Source: Sphingomonas sp. KR3-1
GTDB taxonomy: Bacteria; Pseudomonadota; Alphaproteobacteria; Sphingomonadales; Sphingomonadaceae
Assembly (NCBI RefSeq): GCF_040049295.1
Contig: NZ_JBDZDQ010000002.1
Span: 124,001-188,000 of the forward strand
Reading direction: 5' to 3'
DNA length: 64,000 bases
This document shows positions 54,503 through 62,668 of this stretch, in pieces; position 1 is the stretch's first letter; each line of letters starts with the position of its first letter. The position numbers and the translations under genes were made by a program. A model generated the notes under the pieces. It was not told the DNA's origin. It ran no database searches and saw only the letters and a list, made by a program, of their open reading frames with translations.

Positions 54503-54517
54503 ATCATGAAAAACCCT
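54503..54517 (-). promoter_or_regulatory. shared upstream box, weak copy, before the response regulator
   Basis: Minus strand AGGGTTTTTCATGAT followed by AGG. The left half fits the consensus, the CCC is missing, and the distance to the ATG (86 nt) is outside the usual 53-62 nt. Confidence 0.3.
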
Positions 54518-54671
54518 GACTAGCTGCGGGCTGTGGATAAGTGCGCGGGATGCGGCCGCTGGCTCTCCACCGTATCGGTACTGATACCGATGCCCGATCC
54601 GGGCATCCCCCAATATTAGCGCGTTCGAATATCGCGCAATTTCTGTCGGTCGTACCAAGGGAGACCGACCG

Positions 54672-55223
54672 ATGAATGCCCATGACTTTGCACGAAGGAC
54701 CGGCAGCGCGCTTATAGTCGGTCTTGCCCTCATGACGGCAGGGTGCACCGATACGCCCACCGTCAAGACCGACTATGACCAGACGGTCGATTACGCCAAA
54801 TACCACCAGTATAGCTGGGTCTATACCGGCGTGCCCCAGGGCATGAACCCGCTGCTGTTCGACCGGGTGCGCGGTTCGATCGACCGCTCGCTGGCGGCGC
54901 GCGGCTATCAGCCAGTGGAGAAGGGCGATTTCGCGATCGCCTTCACGCTCGGCCGGCGCGACCGGGTCGAGGTGACCGATTTCGGCCCCTATGGTCCCTA
55001 TTATCGCGGCTGGGGCTGGGGTGCCGGCTATCGCAACGTCGATGTGCGCAACGTGACCGACGGCACGCTGGTGATCGACCTGTACGATGTCGCCACCCGC
55101 AAGCCGATCTGGCACGGCGTCGCCACGCAGGAGATCGATCCCGGCAAGGTCGACCAGGCGAAGATCGACACTGCGATCGACGCCGTCCTCGCCAAGTTCC
55201 CGCCCCAGCCCGGGGCCCAATAA
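54672..55223 (+). CDS. DUF4136 lipoprotein
   Basis: 183 residues, ATG at 54672 with AAGGGAGA upstream. LIVGLALMTAGC is a lipobox (Cys25). The domain VKTDYDQTVDYAKYHQYSWVYT...FDRVRGSIDRSLAARGYQPVEKGDFAIAFTLGRRD...LVIDLYDVATRKPIWHGVATQ is the DUF4136 pattern, an envelope lipoprotein family without known function. Upstream (54543-54671) is a small CCGATGCCCGATCCGGGCAT hairpin-like stretch and TATTAG, a possible -10. A terminator follows. Confidence 0.88.
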   Translation: MNAHDFARRTGSALIVGLALMTAGCTDTPTVKTDYDQTVDYAKYHQYSWVYTGVPQGMNPLLFDRVRGSIDRSLAARGYQPVEKGDFAIAFTLGRRDRVEVTDFGPYGPYYRGWGWGAGYRNVDVRNVTDGTLVIDLYDVATRKPIWHGVATQEIDPGKVDQAKIDTAIDAVLAKFPPQPGAQ

Positions 55224-55249
55224 CCCGCGCAGCGCGACCGCGCGGCCAT

Positions 55250-55283
55250 GGGGCGGAGGGGGCAACCCGTCCGCCCCTCTTTT
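55250..55283 (+). terminator. Rho-independent terminator after DUF4136
   Basis: GGGGCGGA (55250-55257) pairs with TCCGCCCC (55270-55277), then TCTTTT. Confidence 0.8.
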
Positions 55284-55310
55284 CGTGCGCCAGGGACGGG
55301 CATGCGAAAA

Positions 55311-55335
55311 GGGGCCGCGGTGTGAACGCGGCCCC
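55311..55335. terminator. GC hairpin, possible second terminator
   Basis: GGGGCCGCG / CGCGGCCCC with a 7-nt loop, preceded by AAAA and followed by TTC only. It could work on the minus strand (TTTT after the stem) to end transcription from the transporter gene side. From 55336 to 55633 I see nothing convincing apart from a small CTCCAC-GTGGAG hairpin. Confidence 0.5.
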
Positions 55336-55633
55336 TTCGTGCCTCCGGGTCCTATGGGGAGGAAGAGCGCCGGAGAGAGATAGCGCATGCCCCTCCACAA
55401 GCCGTGGAGCGCCAGGACATGGCGGCGGAGCTGCCCAGTTCCGCCGCCACGCCTCGGGCCGAGGAGAACGGGTGTCCGGGGGGGTGGGTCCGGTCTCGCT
55501 CAGCCCTGTGCACTACGCGCCTGTTGAGAGCGGGTTCGCTCGCAGTGCGTTGCCAATGTCGGCCTCCGGGGCTTGCGCAACAATCGGGCGGAACCCTCAT
55601 ATCGACAGGGAAATACCCTGAGCGCCGCGCGCC

Positions 55634-56512
55634 TCACGGTTGCCCGGCGGCAGCGGCGGGGCGGCGCGCCAAATGGCGTTTGAGCCAGGCAACATAGAGC
55701 GAGACGATGATCACGCCGTTGAGCAGGAACAGGATGATCGCCGCCTTCGCTCCCGGGCCGGCGCCGCTGGCATTGGCGATGGCAAAGGCGATGCCGGGAT
55801 GGCGGATCGCCGCCGCGATCGCCAGCGCGCCGCGGTTCTCCGGATCCTTGCCGCCGAGCAGATGCCCCGCGACGATCCCCGAAGCGACGGTCAGCCCGAA
55901 GGCGAGGATCGTGAAGTTGCCGATCATGTGCAGATAGACCCGCCCCTGCAGCCAGAGCAGCAGCAGGACGAACAGCGCGAGGACAAGGGTCGAGACCAAG
56001 GTGATCGGCCCGGCCGCGCGCGCCGCGAAGCGCGGGGCGAGGGCGGCGAGCAGCAGGCCGATCGCGATCGGCAGCAGCGCCGAGATGAAGGCGATCATCG
56101 CGATCGTCGCCGCCGGCACCGTTGCCTCGACCCCGAAGACCCTGTCGATCAGCTTGAGCGACAGCGGCACCACGGGAATGGCGATGACGATCAGCAGCAG
56201 ATAGGTCGCCAGGATATAGGAGCGTTGCGCCCCGGTCTTGAGTGCGTTGCCGGGAACGAGCGGGGCGAGCGGCGACACCGCCATCAGGATCAGCCCCGCC
56301 GCGATCGGCTGCGGCAGGTCGAGCGCCAGCGCGAGCAGCACGGCCGTTACCGGCACGACGACGTTCACCGCGAGGAAGGCGCGAACGGGCAGCCTGGGGT
56401 GGCGGATCTGCTCGACGACCTCGCGCCACGGGCATTGCATCGCCACCGCCATGATCATCAGGAACATGCTTCCCTGGACGAGCAGGGGCACGAGCTGCTT
56501 GGCATTCTCCAT
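55634..56512 (-). CDS. bile acid:sodium symporter-like (BASS/SBF) transporter
   Basis: 292 residues, start ATG at 56510-56512 with AGGAG 8 nt upstream. Nine or ten hydrophobic segments are visible. PLAPLVPGNALKTGAQRSYILATYLLL, IRHPGIAFAIANASG and AIILFLLNGVIIVSLY fit the SBF fold. It probably moves an organic anion with Na+ or H+. In this setting a sulfated or carboxylated product is possible, but nothing in the sequence tells which. Confidence 0.75.
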   Translation of the reverse strand: MENAKQLVPLLVQGSMFLMIMAVAMQCPWREVVEQIRHPRLPVRAFLAVNVVVPVTAVLLALALDLPQPIAAGLILMAVSPLAPLVPGNALKTGAQRSYILATYLLLIVIAIPVVPLSLKLIDRVFGVEATVPAATIAMIAFISALLPIAIGLLLAALAPRFAARAAGPITLVSTLVLALFVLLLLWLQGRVYLHMIGNFTILAFGLTVASGIVAGHLLGGKDPENRGALAIAAAIRHPGIAFAIANASGAGPGAKAAIILFLLNGVIIVSLYVAWLKRHLARRPAAAAGQP

Positions 56513-56567
56513 CGGGCGGGCTCCTGGTTGCGTGCGGGCAGCCTAGGGGAAACGGCGCGGATGCGGG

Positions 56568-56582
56568 CTCGGGGGAAATGCG
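56568..56582 (-). promoter_or_regulatory. shared upstream box (copy 8) for the BASS-type transporter
   Basis: Minus strand CGCATTTCCCCCGAG, ending 55 nt before the ATG, with CCTAGG about 21 nt downstream. Three mismatches to the consensus. Confidence 0.4.
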
Positions 56583-56593
56583 CAGGGCGGCAT

Positions 56594-56608
56594 GGGGTTT
56601 TTGCCGAT
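56594..56608 (+). promoter_or_regulatory. shared upstream box in the opposite orientation
   Basis: GGGGTTTTTGCCGAT fits the consensus well but points toward the 3' end of surface antigen 2, where no plus-strand gene follows. It is either an antisense promoter, half of a divergent pair with copy 8, or chance. Confidence 0.35.
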
Positions 56609-56613
56609 GCGGC

Positions 56614-57786
56614 TCAGAACGCCTCGCCGATGCCGAAATAGACGGCATGCCCGTCGCGCCCGAAGGCAAGATCGAGCCGCAGGTTCACATTGTTGCTCTT
56701 CGACGCCTGGAAGCGCAGCCCCGCGCCGACCGAGGGCAGGATGTCGCTACGGCCGACGTCCTGCAGGCTCGAGGCGACGCCGCCCAGGCCGCCGAACGCC
56801 ACGGCGCCGAACTTGCCGAACAGATGCTGGCGGAACTCACCCTGCACCGCCCAGCTCGCGCGATCGCGATAGCGGCCGGTCTCGTAGCCGCGCAGGTCGC
56901 CGCCCTGGCCGTACATGCACAGGTCGTAGAAGGGTACGCGCTTGGTGACGCTGCAGGTCGAACCGCGGACGGCGACCGTCGTGCCCCTGGCGAGCGCGCC
57001 ATAGAGGCTGGCGCCGAGCTGCAGCTTGGCATGATCGAAGTCGCTGCCGAGGAACCTGGCATCGAACATCCAGGTGCCGGTGATGTAGGCGCCGCTGCGC
57101 GGATTGAGCGAACTGTCGCGGCTGTCATAGGTCAGCGAGGGGCCGATCGTCGCCAGCGTGCTCTTGAGCTCGAGCGGCGGCAGCGCGAGATCGGGATAGT
57201 TCGGGTGCGGGACCTCGGCCTTGGAATCGAGGTCGAGATACTGGATCCGCACGCCACCGTAGAAATATCGGGCGACGCGGACCTGCGCCTGGACGAGGCC
57301 GAGGATCGCCTTGTCCTCGAGGTCGACATGCGCGCCGCGGTTTCCCGCCGCGCTGCCGATGCCGTAGAATTTGAGCTTGGCGTCGCCATAGCCGCCGAAC
57401 ATCATGAAGCGGACGCTGTCATGGCCCAGCGACATGGTGTGGAAGGCGCCGATCGCCTTGGTGCCGGTGCTCGTCGCCATCGCGCCGATGCCGCTGATCC
57501 AGGGCTGGGGCGCGTGGTTGGGATTGTAGAACAGCACCGCGGCCACCGTTGCGCCGGTGCCGAGCGACGGGCTCGACAGCGGGATCGGCACGATCAGCAG
57601 ATCGGCTTTTTTCTTCTTCTCGGGCTTGTCCGGCGCTGCCTGCGCCTGCGCGCTGGTCAGCGTCATCGCCTGGTCGTGGATCTGCTCCTGCGGGCGATCC
57701 TGCGCGGTTGCCGGGGTGGCAGCGAGCAGACAGGCGGGGAGGGCGGCCCGGGCCCGCAAGCTGCTCCATCCGCTCGTGCCGCGCAT
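56614..57786 (-). CDS. Omp85-type surface antigen barrel without POTRA (paralogue 2)
   Basis: 390 residues from the ATG at 57784-57786, with AAGGA upstream; a longer start to 57846 is not needed. A signal peptide ends ATPATAQ. The linker KPEKKKKADLLIVPIPLSSPSLGTGATVAAVLFYNP, the YDSRDSSLNPRSG element and LRGYETGRYRDRASWAVQGEFRQHLFGKFGAVAFGGLGG mirror paralogue 1 at 50258-51424, and both end in FGI(A/G)EAF. It should be an outer-membrane barrel; function unknown. The CS-x(n)-FYDLC cysteine region is kept in both paralogues. Confidence 0.85.
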   Translation of the reverse strand: MRGTSGWSSLRARAALPACLLAATPATAQDRPQEQIHDQAMTLTSAQAQAAPDKPEKKKKADLLIVPIPLSSPSLGTGATVAAVLFYNPNHAPQPWISGIGAMATSTGTKAIGAFHTMSLGHDSVRFMMFGGYGDAKLKFYGIGSAAGNRGAHVDLEDKAILGLVQAQVRVARYFYGGVRIQYLDLDSKAEVPHPNYPDLALPPLELKSTLATIGPSLTYDSRDSSLNPRSGAYITGTWMFDARFLGSDFDHAKLQLGASLYGALARGTTVAVRGSTCSVTKRVPFYDLCMYGQGGDLRGYETGRYRDRASWAVQGEFRQHLFGKFGAVAFGGLGGVASSLQDVGRSDILPSVGAGLRFQASKSNNVNLRLDLAFGRDGHAVYFGIGEAF

Positions 57787-57848
57787 CTGGCCGTCCTTCG
57801 CTCGGGGGATTTCCGGAGCAAAGGATAGCCGGGGGCGGGGCGGCACCT

Positions 57849-57863
57849 ATCGGGACAACCCCG
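57849..57863 (-). promoter_or_regulatory. shared upstream box (copy 9) for surface antigen 2
   Basis: Minus strand CGGGGTTGTCCCGAT, ending 62 nt before the ATG, with CTATCC 20 nt downstream. The distance equals that of copy 7 before the paralogue. Confidence 0.6.
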
Positions 57864-57888
57864 CACGCCTGCGCCGGGCAAACCCGGC

Positions 57889-60495
57889 CTAGAAGATCCG
57901 CCGCACCGAGAGCAGTAGCGTCCGCCCGTCCGGATCGAGATAGGCGCCCTGATAGGCCAGCGGCGTGGCGCCGCTCGCGTCGCGCACCACTTGCCGCGTG
58001 TTCAGCAGGTTGGCGATCGACAGGCTCACCCGCGTGCCGCGTGCCCAGTCCTGGCCGCGGAAGCGATTGGCGAGATTGGCGAAGACGCGCAGCTCGAAGG
58101 TGGCGAGCGACCCGAAATGCAGGTCGCCGGCCGGACCGCTGCCGTCGACTTCCGCCGCGCTCTTCCAGTTGCCCGACAGCCGGATGCCGACGCCATTGTC
58201 GATCACGCCAGTGGCGAGCTGGACCTGGTGCCGCGCGCGCGGGGTGCCGCCCAGCGTGCCGCCGCGCATCAGGTCGATCGGTGCCATGCCGTCGCGCAGC
58301 GTGACCTGGTCGCGCAGGATCACGCTATGGTAGAGCGAGAGCTGGAAGCGCGCGCCATTGTCGCTGCCGCCGCCCGGGCCGCCGCGGAAACCGCCGGGCG
58401 GTGGGCCAAACCCGCCGGGGCCGTCGGGGCCTCCGCCGGGCGGCGAACCGAACCCTTCGGGCGGCAGTCCGCCCGGGGGCGGGCCGAAGCCGTCGGGCGG
58501 GCCATCGAAGCCGCCACCGGGGCGGCCGGGTCCGGAAGGATCGCGCAGCTCGCGGCCATTGACCACGATATCGCCCTCCTCGCCCGGCGGCGGGTGACCT
58601 TCGGCCCCCTCGGGCGGCCGGTCGGAGCGGGGTTCCCCGTTCGGCCGATCGCCCTCGGGCCGATCGCGCATCCAGGGCGGCCGGAAGCCCGGCGGGGGCG
58701 TCGGCCGCTTGGGTGCGCGCAGCACCTGCGTGAAGTTGATCCCCCAGCGCAGCTGCTCGCGATCCTCGCGCGCAATGTTCACCGCGCGCGTATCGATGCC
58801 GACGAGCTGGCCGGCCGCATCGCGCTCGAACCGGTCGGGGAAGGCCGCTTCGAGCGCGGCCGAGCCATCGGCGATGCTGACGATCACATTCTCGGTGCGG
58901 CTGTTGTTGTAATTGGCAGTGAAGCTGAGGTTGAGCTTGCTCCACGGCTTGGCGGTGAGGCCGAGCTTGAACACGTGGCGGTCGTCGGCCTTGAGCAGCG
59001 GATTGCCGCCCGCGATGCTGCGGATCGTCACCGTCTGGCCGGTCGCATAGTCATAGGCGCGGACATTTTCGGTGATCACCACGGCATCGCCGCGCTGGGC
59101 GAGAGTGGGGGCGACGCGATCCTCGTTCACCGCGGCGATCAGGCTGACGCCGGTCACCGGCGTCCAGTTCAGCCCATAGCCGAAGGTGCCGAGCGTGCCG
59201 TAGTCGGAAACGCGGGTGACCGCCGCGTTGAGGTTGGCGGTGAGCTTGCCGAGAAAGGGCAGCGCGCCCTTGGCCCGGCTGGCGATCGGCAGGTCGAGGC
59301 TGACCTGGCCGCCGGCATTGGTGCGCTGCGAATTCCCCGCCGACTGCATGCCGCCGAGCGTGGTGCGCGTATCGAGCGTGGCGAAATCGCCGCCGAGGCG
59401 CAGGCTCACCGACGCGTCGCCGGCGGGCAGCGCGAGCAGCTTGCCGTTGGCGAGCAGGCTGGCATTGCCGCTGTCGCTCTGCGACGTCGCCCGGTCGCGC
59501 GAGATCGTGCCGGCAGTGTCGCCGCGATCGGTGTCGCGGGTCGTGTCGCTGTGGGTGTAGCCCGCCACGGCCGAGAGCCGCCAATGCTTCGACAGGTCGG
59601 TGTTGAGCGTCACGCCGCCGCCCAGGCTGGCGGCGCGGCTGTTCTGCTCGAGCGGATCGGTGGAGGCGAAGCGCGTGACCGGGCCGCCTGGCGTGTCCTC
59701 GGTTACCGTGGCGAGGCCGTCCAGCGCGTCGCTGGTCGCGTAATTGCCCTGCACATTGACCGAGAGATTGGTCCTGGCGCCGAGCTGGTGCGCCATAGTG
59801 GCGTTGATGCCGTAGCTGCGCGTCGCCGGCTTGAGCGTGCGGGTGCCGCGGTCGTCCGCGGGGCCATCGGCACCCGGCGTCGCGGGGGTGGCGGGCACCA
59901 GGTTGCGCTCGCTTTCGAGCAGCGAGGCAGTGGACTTGGCGCGTGCCGCGACATTGACCCGGTCGTTGTCGCGGATGCGCGTATAGCTGAAGTCGCCGCT
60001 CTCGTTCTGGCCCTGGCCCTCGGTCGCCATGCCGCCGGCAAGGTTCGCCACCCGGCCCTCGAAACGGCGGCGCAGGATGATGTTCACCACCTTGCGCTGC
60101 GCGTCATAGCCATATTTGAGCGCGACTTCTTCGGGCAGGATATCGACGCGGACGATCGATTCCGTCGGCAGGTCGGCGACTTCGTTGACCCCCGAGATGC
60201 GCTTGCCGTTGACCAGCACCACCGGGCCGTCGTCCGAACGGCCCTGCGCGCTCGACGTCTGCTCGGCGATCGCATCGAGCAGCTCGCTCACCGTGCCGAC
60301 GCCGTAGCCGTCGATATCGGCGCGGCCGAGCTGGTTCTCGGGCGGAATGTCGCCGATCACCGATCCCGGCGGCGCCTTGCCGGTGACGACGATCTCGTCT
60401 TCCTTCTGGGGCGCGGGCCTGTCCTGCGCCTGCGCGGCCGGAGCGAGCAGCACCAGCGCTGCGCCGGCGAGCAGGCGCGTGCGTCGATCGGTCAT
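57889..60495 (-). CDS. TonB-dependent receptor with a Pro/Gly-rich insertion
   Basis: 868 residues. A signal peptide ends APAAQAQ and the plug opens EDEIVVTGKAPPGSVIGD. VSELLDAIAEQTSSAQGRSDDGPVVLVNGKRISGVNEVADLPTESIVRVDILPEEVALKYGYDAQRKVVNIILRR is an unusual plug, like the receptors of the autotransporter-adjacent or mucin-like TonB class rather than the carbohydrate type at 2045 and 13712. Between about residues 594 and 710 (58350-58712) the barrel is interrupted by a PPPG/GGGPDGPGG low-complexity segment. It ends LLLSVRRIF. The gene starts 5 nt after the EF-hand gene and must be cotranscribed with it. Confidence 0.88.
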   Translation of the reverse strand: MTDRRTRLLAGAALVLLAPAAQAQDRPAPQKEDEIVVTGKAPPGSVIGDIPPENQLGRADIDGYGVGTVSELLDAIAEQTSSAQGRSDDGPVVLVNGKRISGVNEVADLPTESIVRVDILPEEVALKYGYDAQRKVVNIILRRRFEGRVANLAGGMATEGQGQNESGDFSYTRIRDNDRVNVAARAKSTASLLESERNLVPATPATPGADGPADDRGTRTLKPATRSYGINATMAHQLGARTNLSVNVQGNYATSDALDGLATVTEDTPGGPVTRFASTDPLEQNSRAASLGGGVTLNTDLSKHWRLSAVAGYTHSDTTRDTDRGDTAGTISRDRATSQSDSGNASLLANGKLLALPAGDASVSLRLGGDFATLDTRTTLGGMQSAGNSQRTNAGGQVSLDLPIASRAKGALPFLGKLTANLNAAVTRVSDYGTLGTFGYGLNWTPVTGVSLIAAVNEDRVAPTLAQRGDAVVITENVRAYDYATGQTVTIRSIAGGNPLLKADDRHVFKLGLTAKPWSKLNLSFTANYNNSRTENVIVSIADGSAALEAAFPDRFERDAAGQLVGIDTRAVNIAREDREQLRWGINFTQVLRAPKRPTPPPGFRPPWMRDRPEGDRPNGEPRSDRPPEGAEGHPPPGEEGDIVVNGRELRDPSGPGRPGGGFDGPPDGFGPPPGGLPPEGFGSPPGGGPDGPGGFGPPPGGFRGGPGGGSDNGARFQLSLYHSVILRDQVTLRDGMAPIDLMRGGTLGGTPRARHQVQLATGVIDNGVGIRLSGNWKSAAEVDGSGPAGDLHFGSLATFELRVFANLANRFRGQDWARGTRVSLSIANLLNTRQVVRDASGATPLAYQGAYLDPDGRTLLLSVRRIF

Positions 60496-60500
60496 GACGC

Positions 60501-61268
60501 TCAGTCTTCGTCGCGGGGCGGGCGCCCCATCGGTCCGCCGCCGGGGCCGCCTTCAGGCCCGCCCGGGCCGCGGCGGTCGCGCGGTTCGAGAGCGCGCAGC
60601 TCGTCCATGGTCAGCGTGCCGTCATGATCGATGTCGGCGGCGTCGAACTTCTTGCGCTCATAGGCGAGCAGCTCGTCGAGCGAGACGCCATTATCGTAGT
60701 TGGTGTTGGCGTTGACGATCACCATTGCGCTCAATGGCTCGATCAGCCGGTGCAGCGCCCTCTCGTCGCCGTCGAGCTCGGGCGAGATCGTCTCGGAGAC
60801 CGGCCCGCCGATATCGGCGACCGACTGGTTCTCGCTCGAGGCGACCGAGCCGAGGTCATGCTGCCAGGCGAAGAATTCCGCCGCGCTGATCGTGCCGTTG
60901 TGATCGGTGTCGATCCGCTCGAACCGCGCCTTGATGCGCGCATCGCGGCGCGCCTCGATCACCGACTTGAGCTCCTCGAAGGTGACCAGCCCGTCGCCAT
61001 TCTTGTCGGCGATGCGGAACATCGCGGTCACGGCCTTGTCGAGCGCCTCCCGCTTGATCGGCTTCATCTGGCGCGGGCGCTCGCCGCCGGGGCCGCCGCC
61101 ACCGGGAGGACCGCCACGGCCACGGCCGCCGCCCGGGCCACCTCCGCCGGGACCGCCACCGCCCGGGCCCATCTGGGCGTGGGCCGGCGCCGCAATCAGG
61201 GTCGCGCCCAGCAACAGGGCGCAGGTCAACAAGGGCGCGCGAACCGCGCCCGGCTTCGAATTCCGCAT
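60501..61268 (-). CDS. EF-hand protein with Gly/Pro-rich N-terminus
   Basis: 255 residues from the ATG at 61266-61268 (GGGGGA upstream). A signal peptide ends APAHAQ, then about 35 residues of GPGGGGPGG sequence, then four EF-hand-like loops: DKNGDGLVTFEE, DTDHNGTISAAE, NTNYDNGVSLDE and DIDHDGTLTMDE, and a second Gly/Pro-rich tail (GPGGPEGGPGGGPMG). It should be an exported calcium sensor or scaffold. It is the first gene of a two-gene operon with the TonB receptor, whose own insertion has the same odd composition, which suggests that the proteins act together. Confidence 0.9.
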   Translation of the reverse strand: MRNSKPGAVRAPLLTCALLLGATLIAAPAHAQMGPGGGGPGGGGPGGGRGRGGPPGGGGPGGERPRQMKPIKREALDKAVTAMFRIADKNGDGLVTFEELKSVIEARRDARIKARFERIDTDHNGTISAAEFFAWQHDLGSVASSENQSVADIGGPVSETISPELDGDERALHRLIEPLSAMVIVNANTNYDNGVSLDELLAYERKKFDAADIDHDGTLTMDELRALEPRDRRGPGGPEGGPGGGPMGRPPRDED

Positions 61269-61400
61269 ATTGTCCCCCGCGTCTCGAAAAATGTGCCGGG
61301 GCGCTTTTCGAAGGGCGGGTTCACGTGGGAATTTCGGTTTGTTGCAACGTCGAGAAGGAGTGGGCGGAGGAGCGCACTGCATGCCCTCCGCCCAAGGGCG

Positions 61401-62528
61401 TCATTTCTTCTGGAGCGCCTTGTAGTCGTCGATCCAGGCATAGTTGAACGCAGCGCTGCCGTCCGGATTGGTCTTCACCGTGCGGCCGGCGAACACGCTG
61501 TTGAGCAGCCAGGGCGTCGAATCCGGGCCGAAATTGTTGACCATCGACTGGCCCTGCTTGAAGCCATAGGTGGCCACCGCCAGCTTGCCGGTGTCGCGGA
61601 ACATCTTCATCTGGTTGGCGAGGAAGTGCTTGCGGCTCTCGAACCAGGGGCTCTGCGCCAGGAACTCGTCCCATTGCTGCTTCGAGAAGGGCGTCTCCAG
61701 CGCGGCCTTGATGATCTGCCACACCTGGGCATTGGCCGGCGCGCCATATTTGGCGGCGAAGGCGGCGGGGATCGGGTCCTTCAGGTGCGACTTCCACCAC
61801 CAGACCAGCGAGAATTCGAGCACCAGGAACTTCTGGTCGGCGCGCATCCGCGGCAGGATATAGTCGAGAAACGCCTTGGACTGCTCGATCATCATGTTGT
61901 GCGGGTGGATGTCGAGCCCCTCGAGCTCGGGCGTGCCCTTGACGAACTGCAGCCAGCGGTCGGTGGTCGGGTTGCGCCACTTCGGGTTCTCGGTCTGGTT
62001 GAGCGCGCCCATGTAGAGATGCGTCTTGCAGGCGCTGGCGCCGCAATGCTCGGCGCGGTACGCGATCGCCGCCTTGGCGAGCGCCTCGTAATAGGCGTTG
62101 AAGTTGGGATTCCAGTCCTGCATCCGGCTCTCGATGAAGGGCTCGTTGCCGATCACCAGGATATCCACCTTGCCCATCACTTCGGGCAGCACCGCCTCGA
62201 GCCGGGCGAGATCCTTCTTGAAGGTGTCGCTGTCCGCCTTGGGGAACTCGACGCGGTTGTAGGGGAATTTGAGCGTCAGCACGGTCTTGTAGCCGTGCTT
62301 CGACACGTCGAGGATCGTCTTGACTGCGCCATGCTCGGCGGCGGGACCGCGATCGAGCTGGAACATCGGCAGGAAGATGCGCACCCATTGGGTGTCGCTC
62401 TTCTGGAGGTCGCGATAGTCGACGTCCTCGAAATGCTCGTTGTAGTTGGCGCCGAGCGCACCCTGGGCCAGCGCCGCGCCGGGCAGGCTCAGCAGCGCCG
62501 CCGCGCCGATTGCCAGAAGCTTCCGCAT
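61401..62528 (-). CDS. secreted TIM-barrel glycosidase-like protein, specificity unknown
   Basis: 375 residues from the ATG at 62526-62528, with GGGAGAGAG 7 nt upstream. A signal peptide ends PGAALAQ. The sequence looks like a clan A (beta/alpha)8 enzyme: VDILVIGNEPFIESR has the Asn-Glu pair of the acid/base strand 4, and QKFLVLEFSLVWWW has a Glu at the place of the strand 7 nucleophile. HPHNMMIEQSKAFLDYILPRMR lies between. I do not recognise the family, so hydrolase activity is inferred. Its neighbours, a type I sulfatase upstream and a TonB receptor operon downstream, suggest a sulfated polysaccharide or glycoconjugate. Confidence 0.75.
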   Translation of the reverse strand: MRKLLAIGAAALLSLPGAALAQGALGANYNEHFEDVDYRDLQKSDTQWVRIFLPMFQLDRGPAAEHGAVKTILDVSKHGYKTVLTLKFPYNRVEFPKADSDTFKKDLARLEAVLPEVMGKVDILVIGNEPFIESRMQDWNPNFNAYYEALAKAAIAYRAEHCGASACKTHLYMGALNQTENPKWRNPTTDRWLQFVKGTPELEGLDIHPHNMMIEQSKAFLDYILPRMRADQKFLVLEFSLVWWWKSHLKDPIPAAFAAKYGAPANAQVWQIIKAALETPFSKQQWDEFLAQSPWFESRKHFLANQMKMFRDTGKLAVATYGFKQGQSMVNNFGPDSTPWLLNSVFAGRTVKTNPDGSAAFNYAWIDDYKALQKK

Positions 62529-62600
62529 CAAATCTCTCTCCCTTTCTGAAGGCGCTCGAACGGCGCTGCCGGTTCGGGCTGCTACCCTGCCGATCTGATT

Positions 62601-62630
62601 CGTATAAATCATATAATATGTTGATTAAGG
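62601..62630 (-). promoter_or_regulatory. AT-rich promoter/operator before the glycosidase-like gene
   Basis: TATAAATCATATAATATGTT (62603-62622) stands out in GC-rich surroundings. AATCAT-N5-ATGTTGATT forms an imperfect dyad. It lies 75-100 nt upstream of the ATG, between two same-strand genes, so the glycosidase-like gene has its own promoter. A GntR- or MarR-type regulator would fit the AT-rich dyad, but none is in the window. Confidence 0.5.
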
Positions 62631-62668
62631 CAAGGGCGTTCGAGAGATTGCCTTGAAGACGCGGCGCC

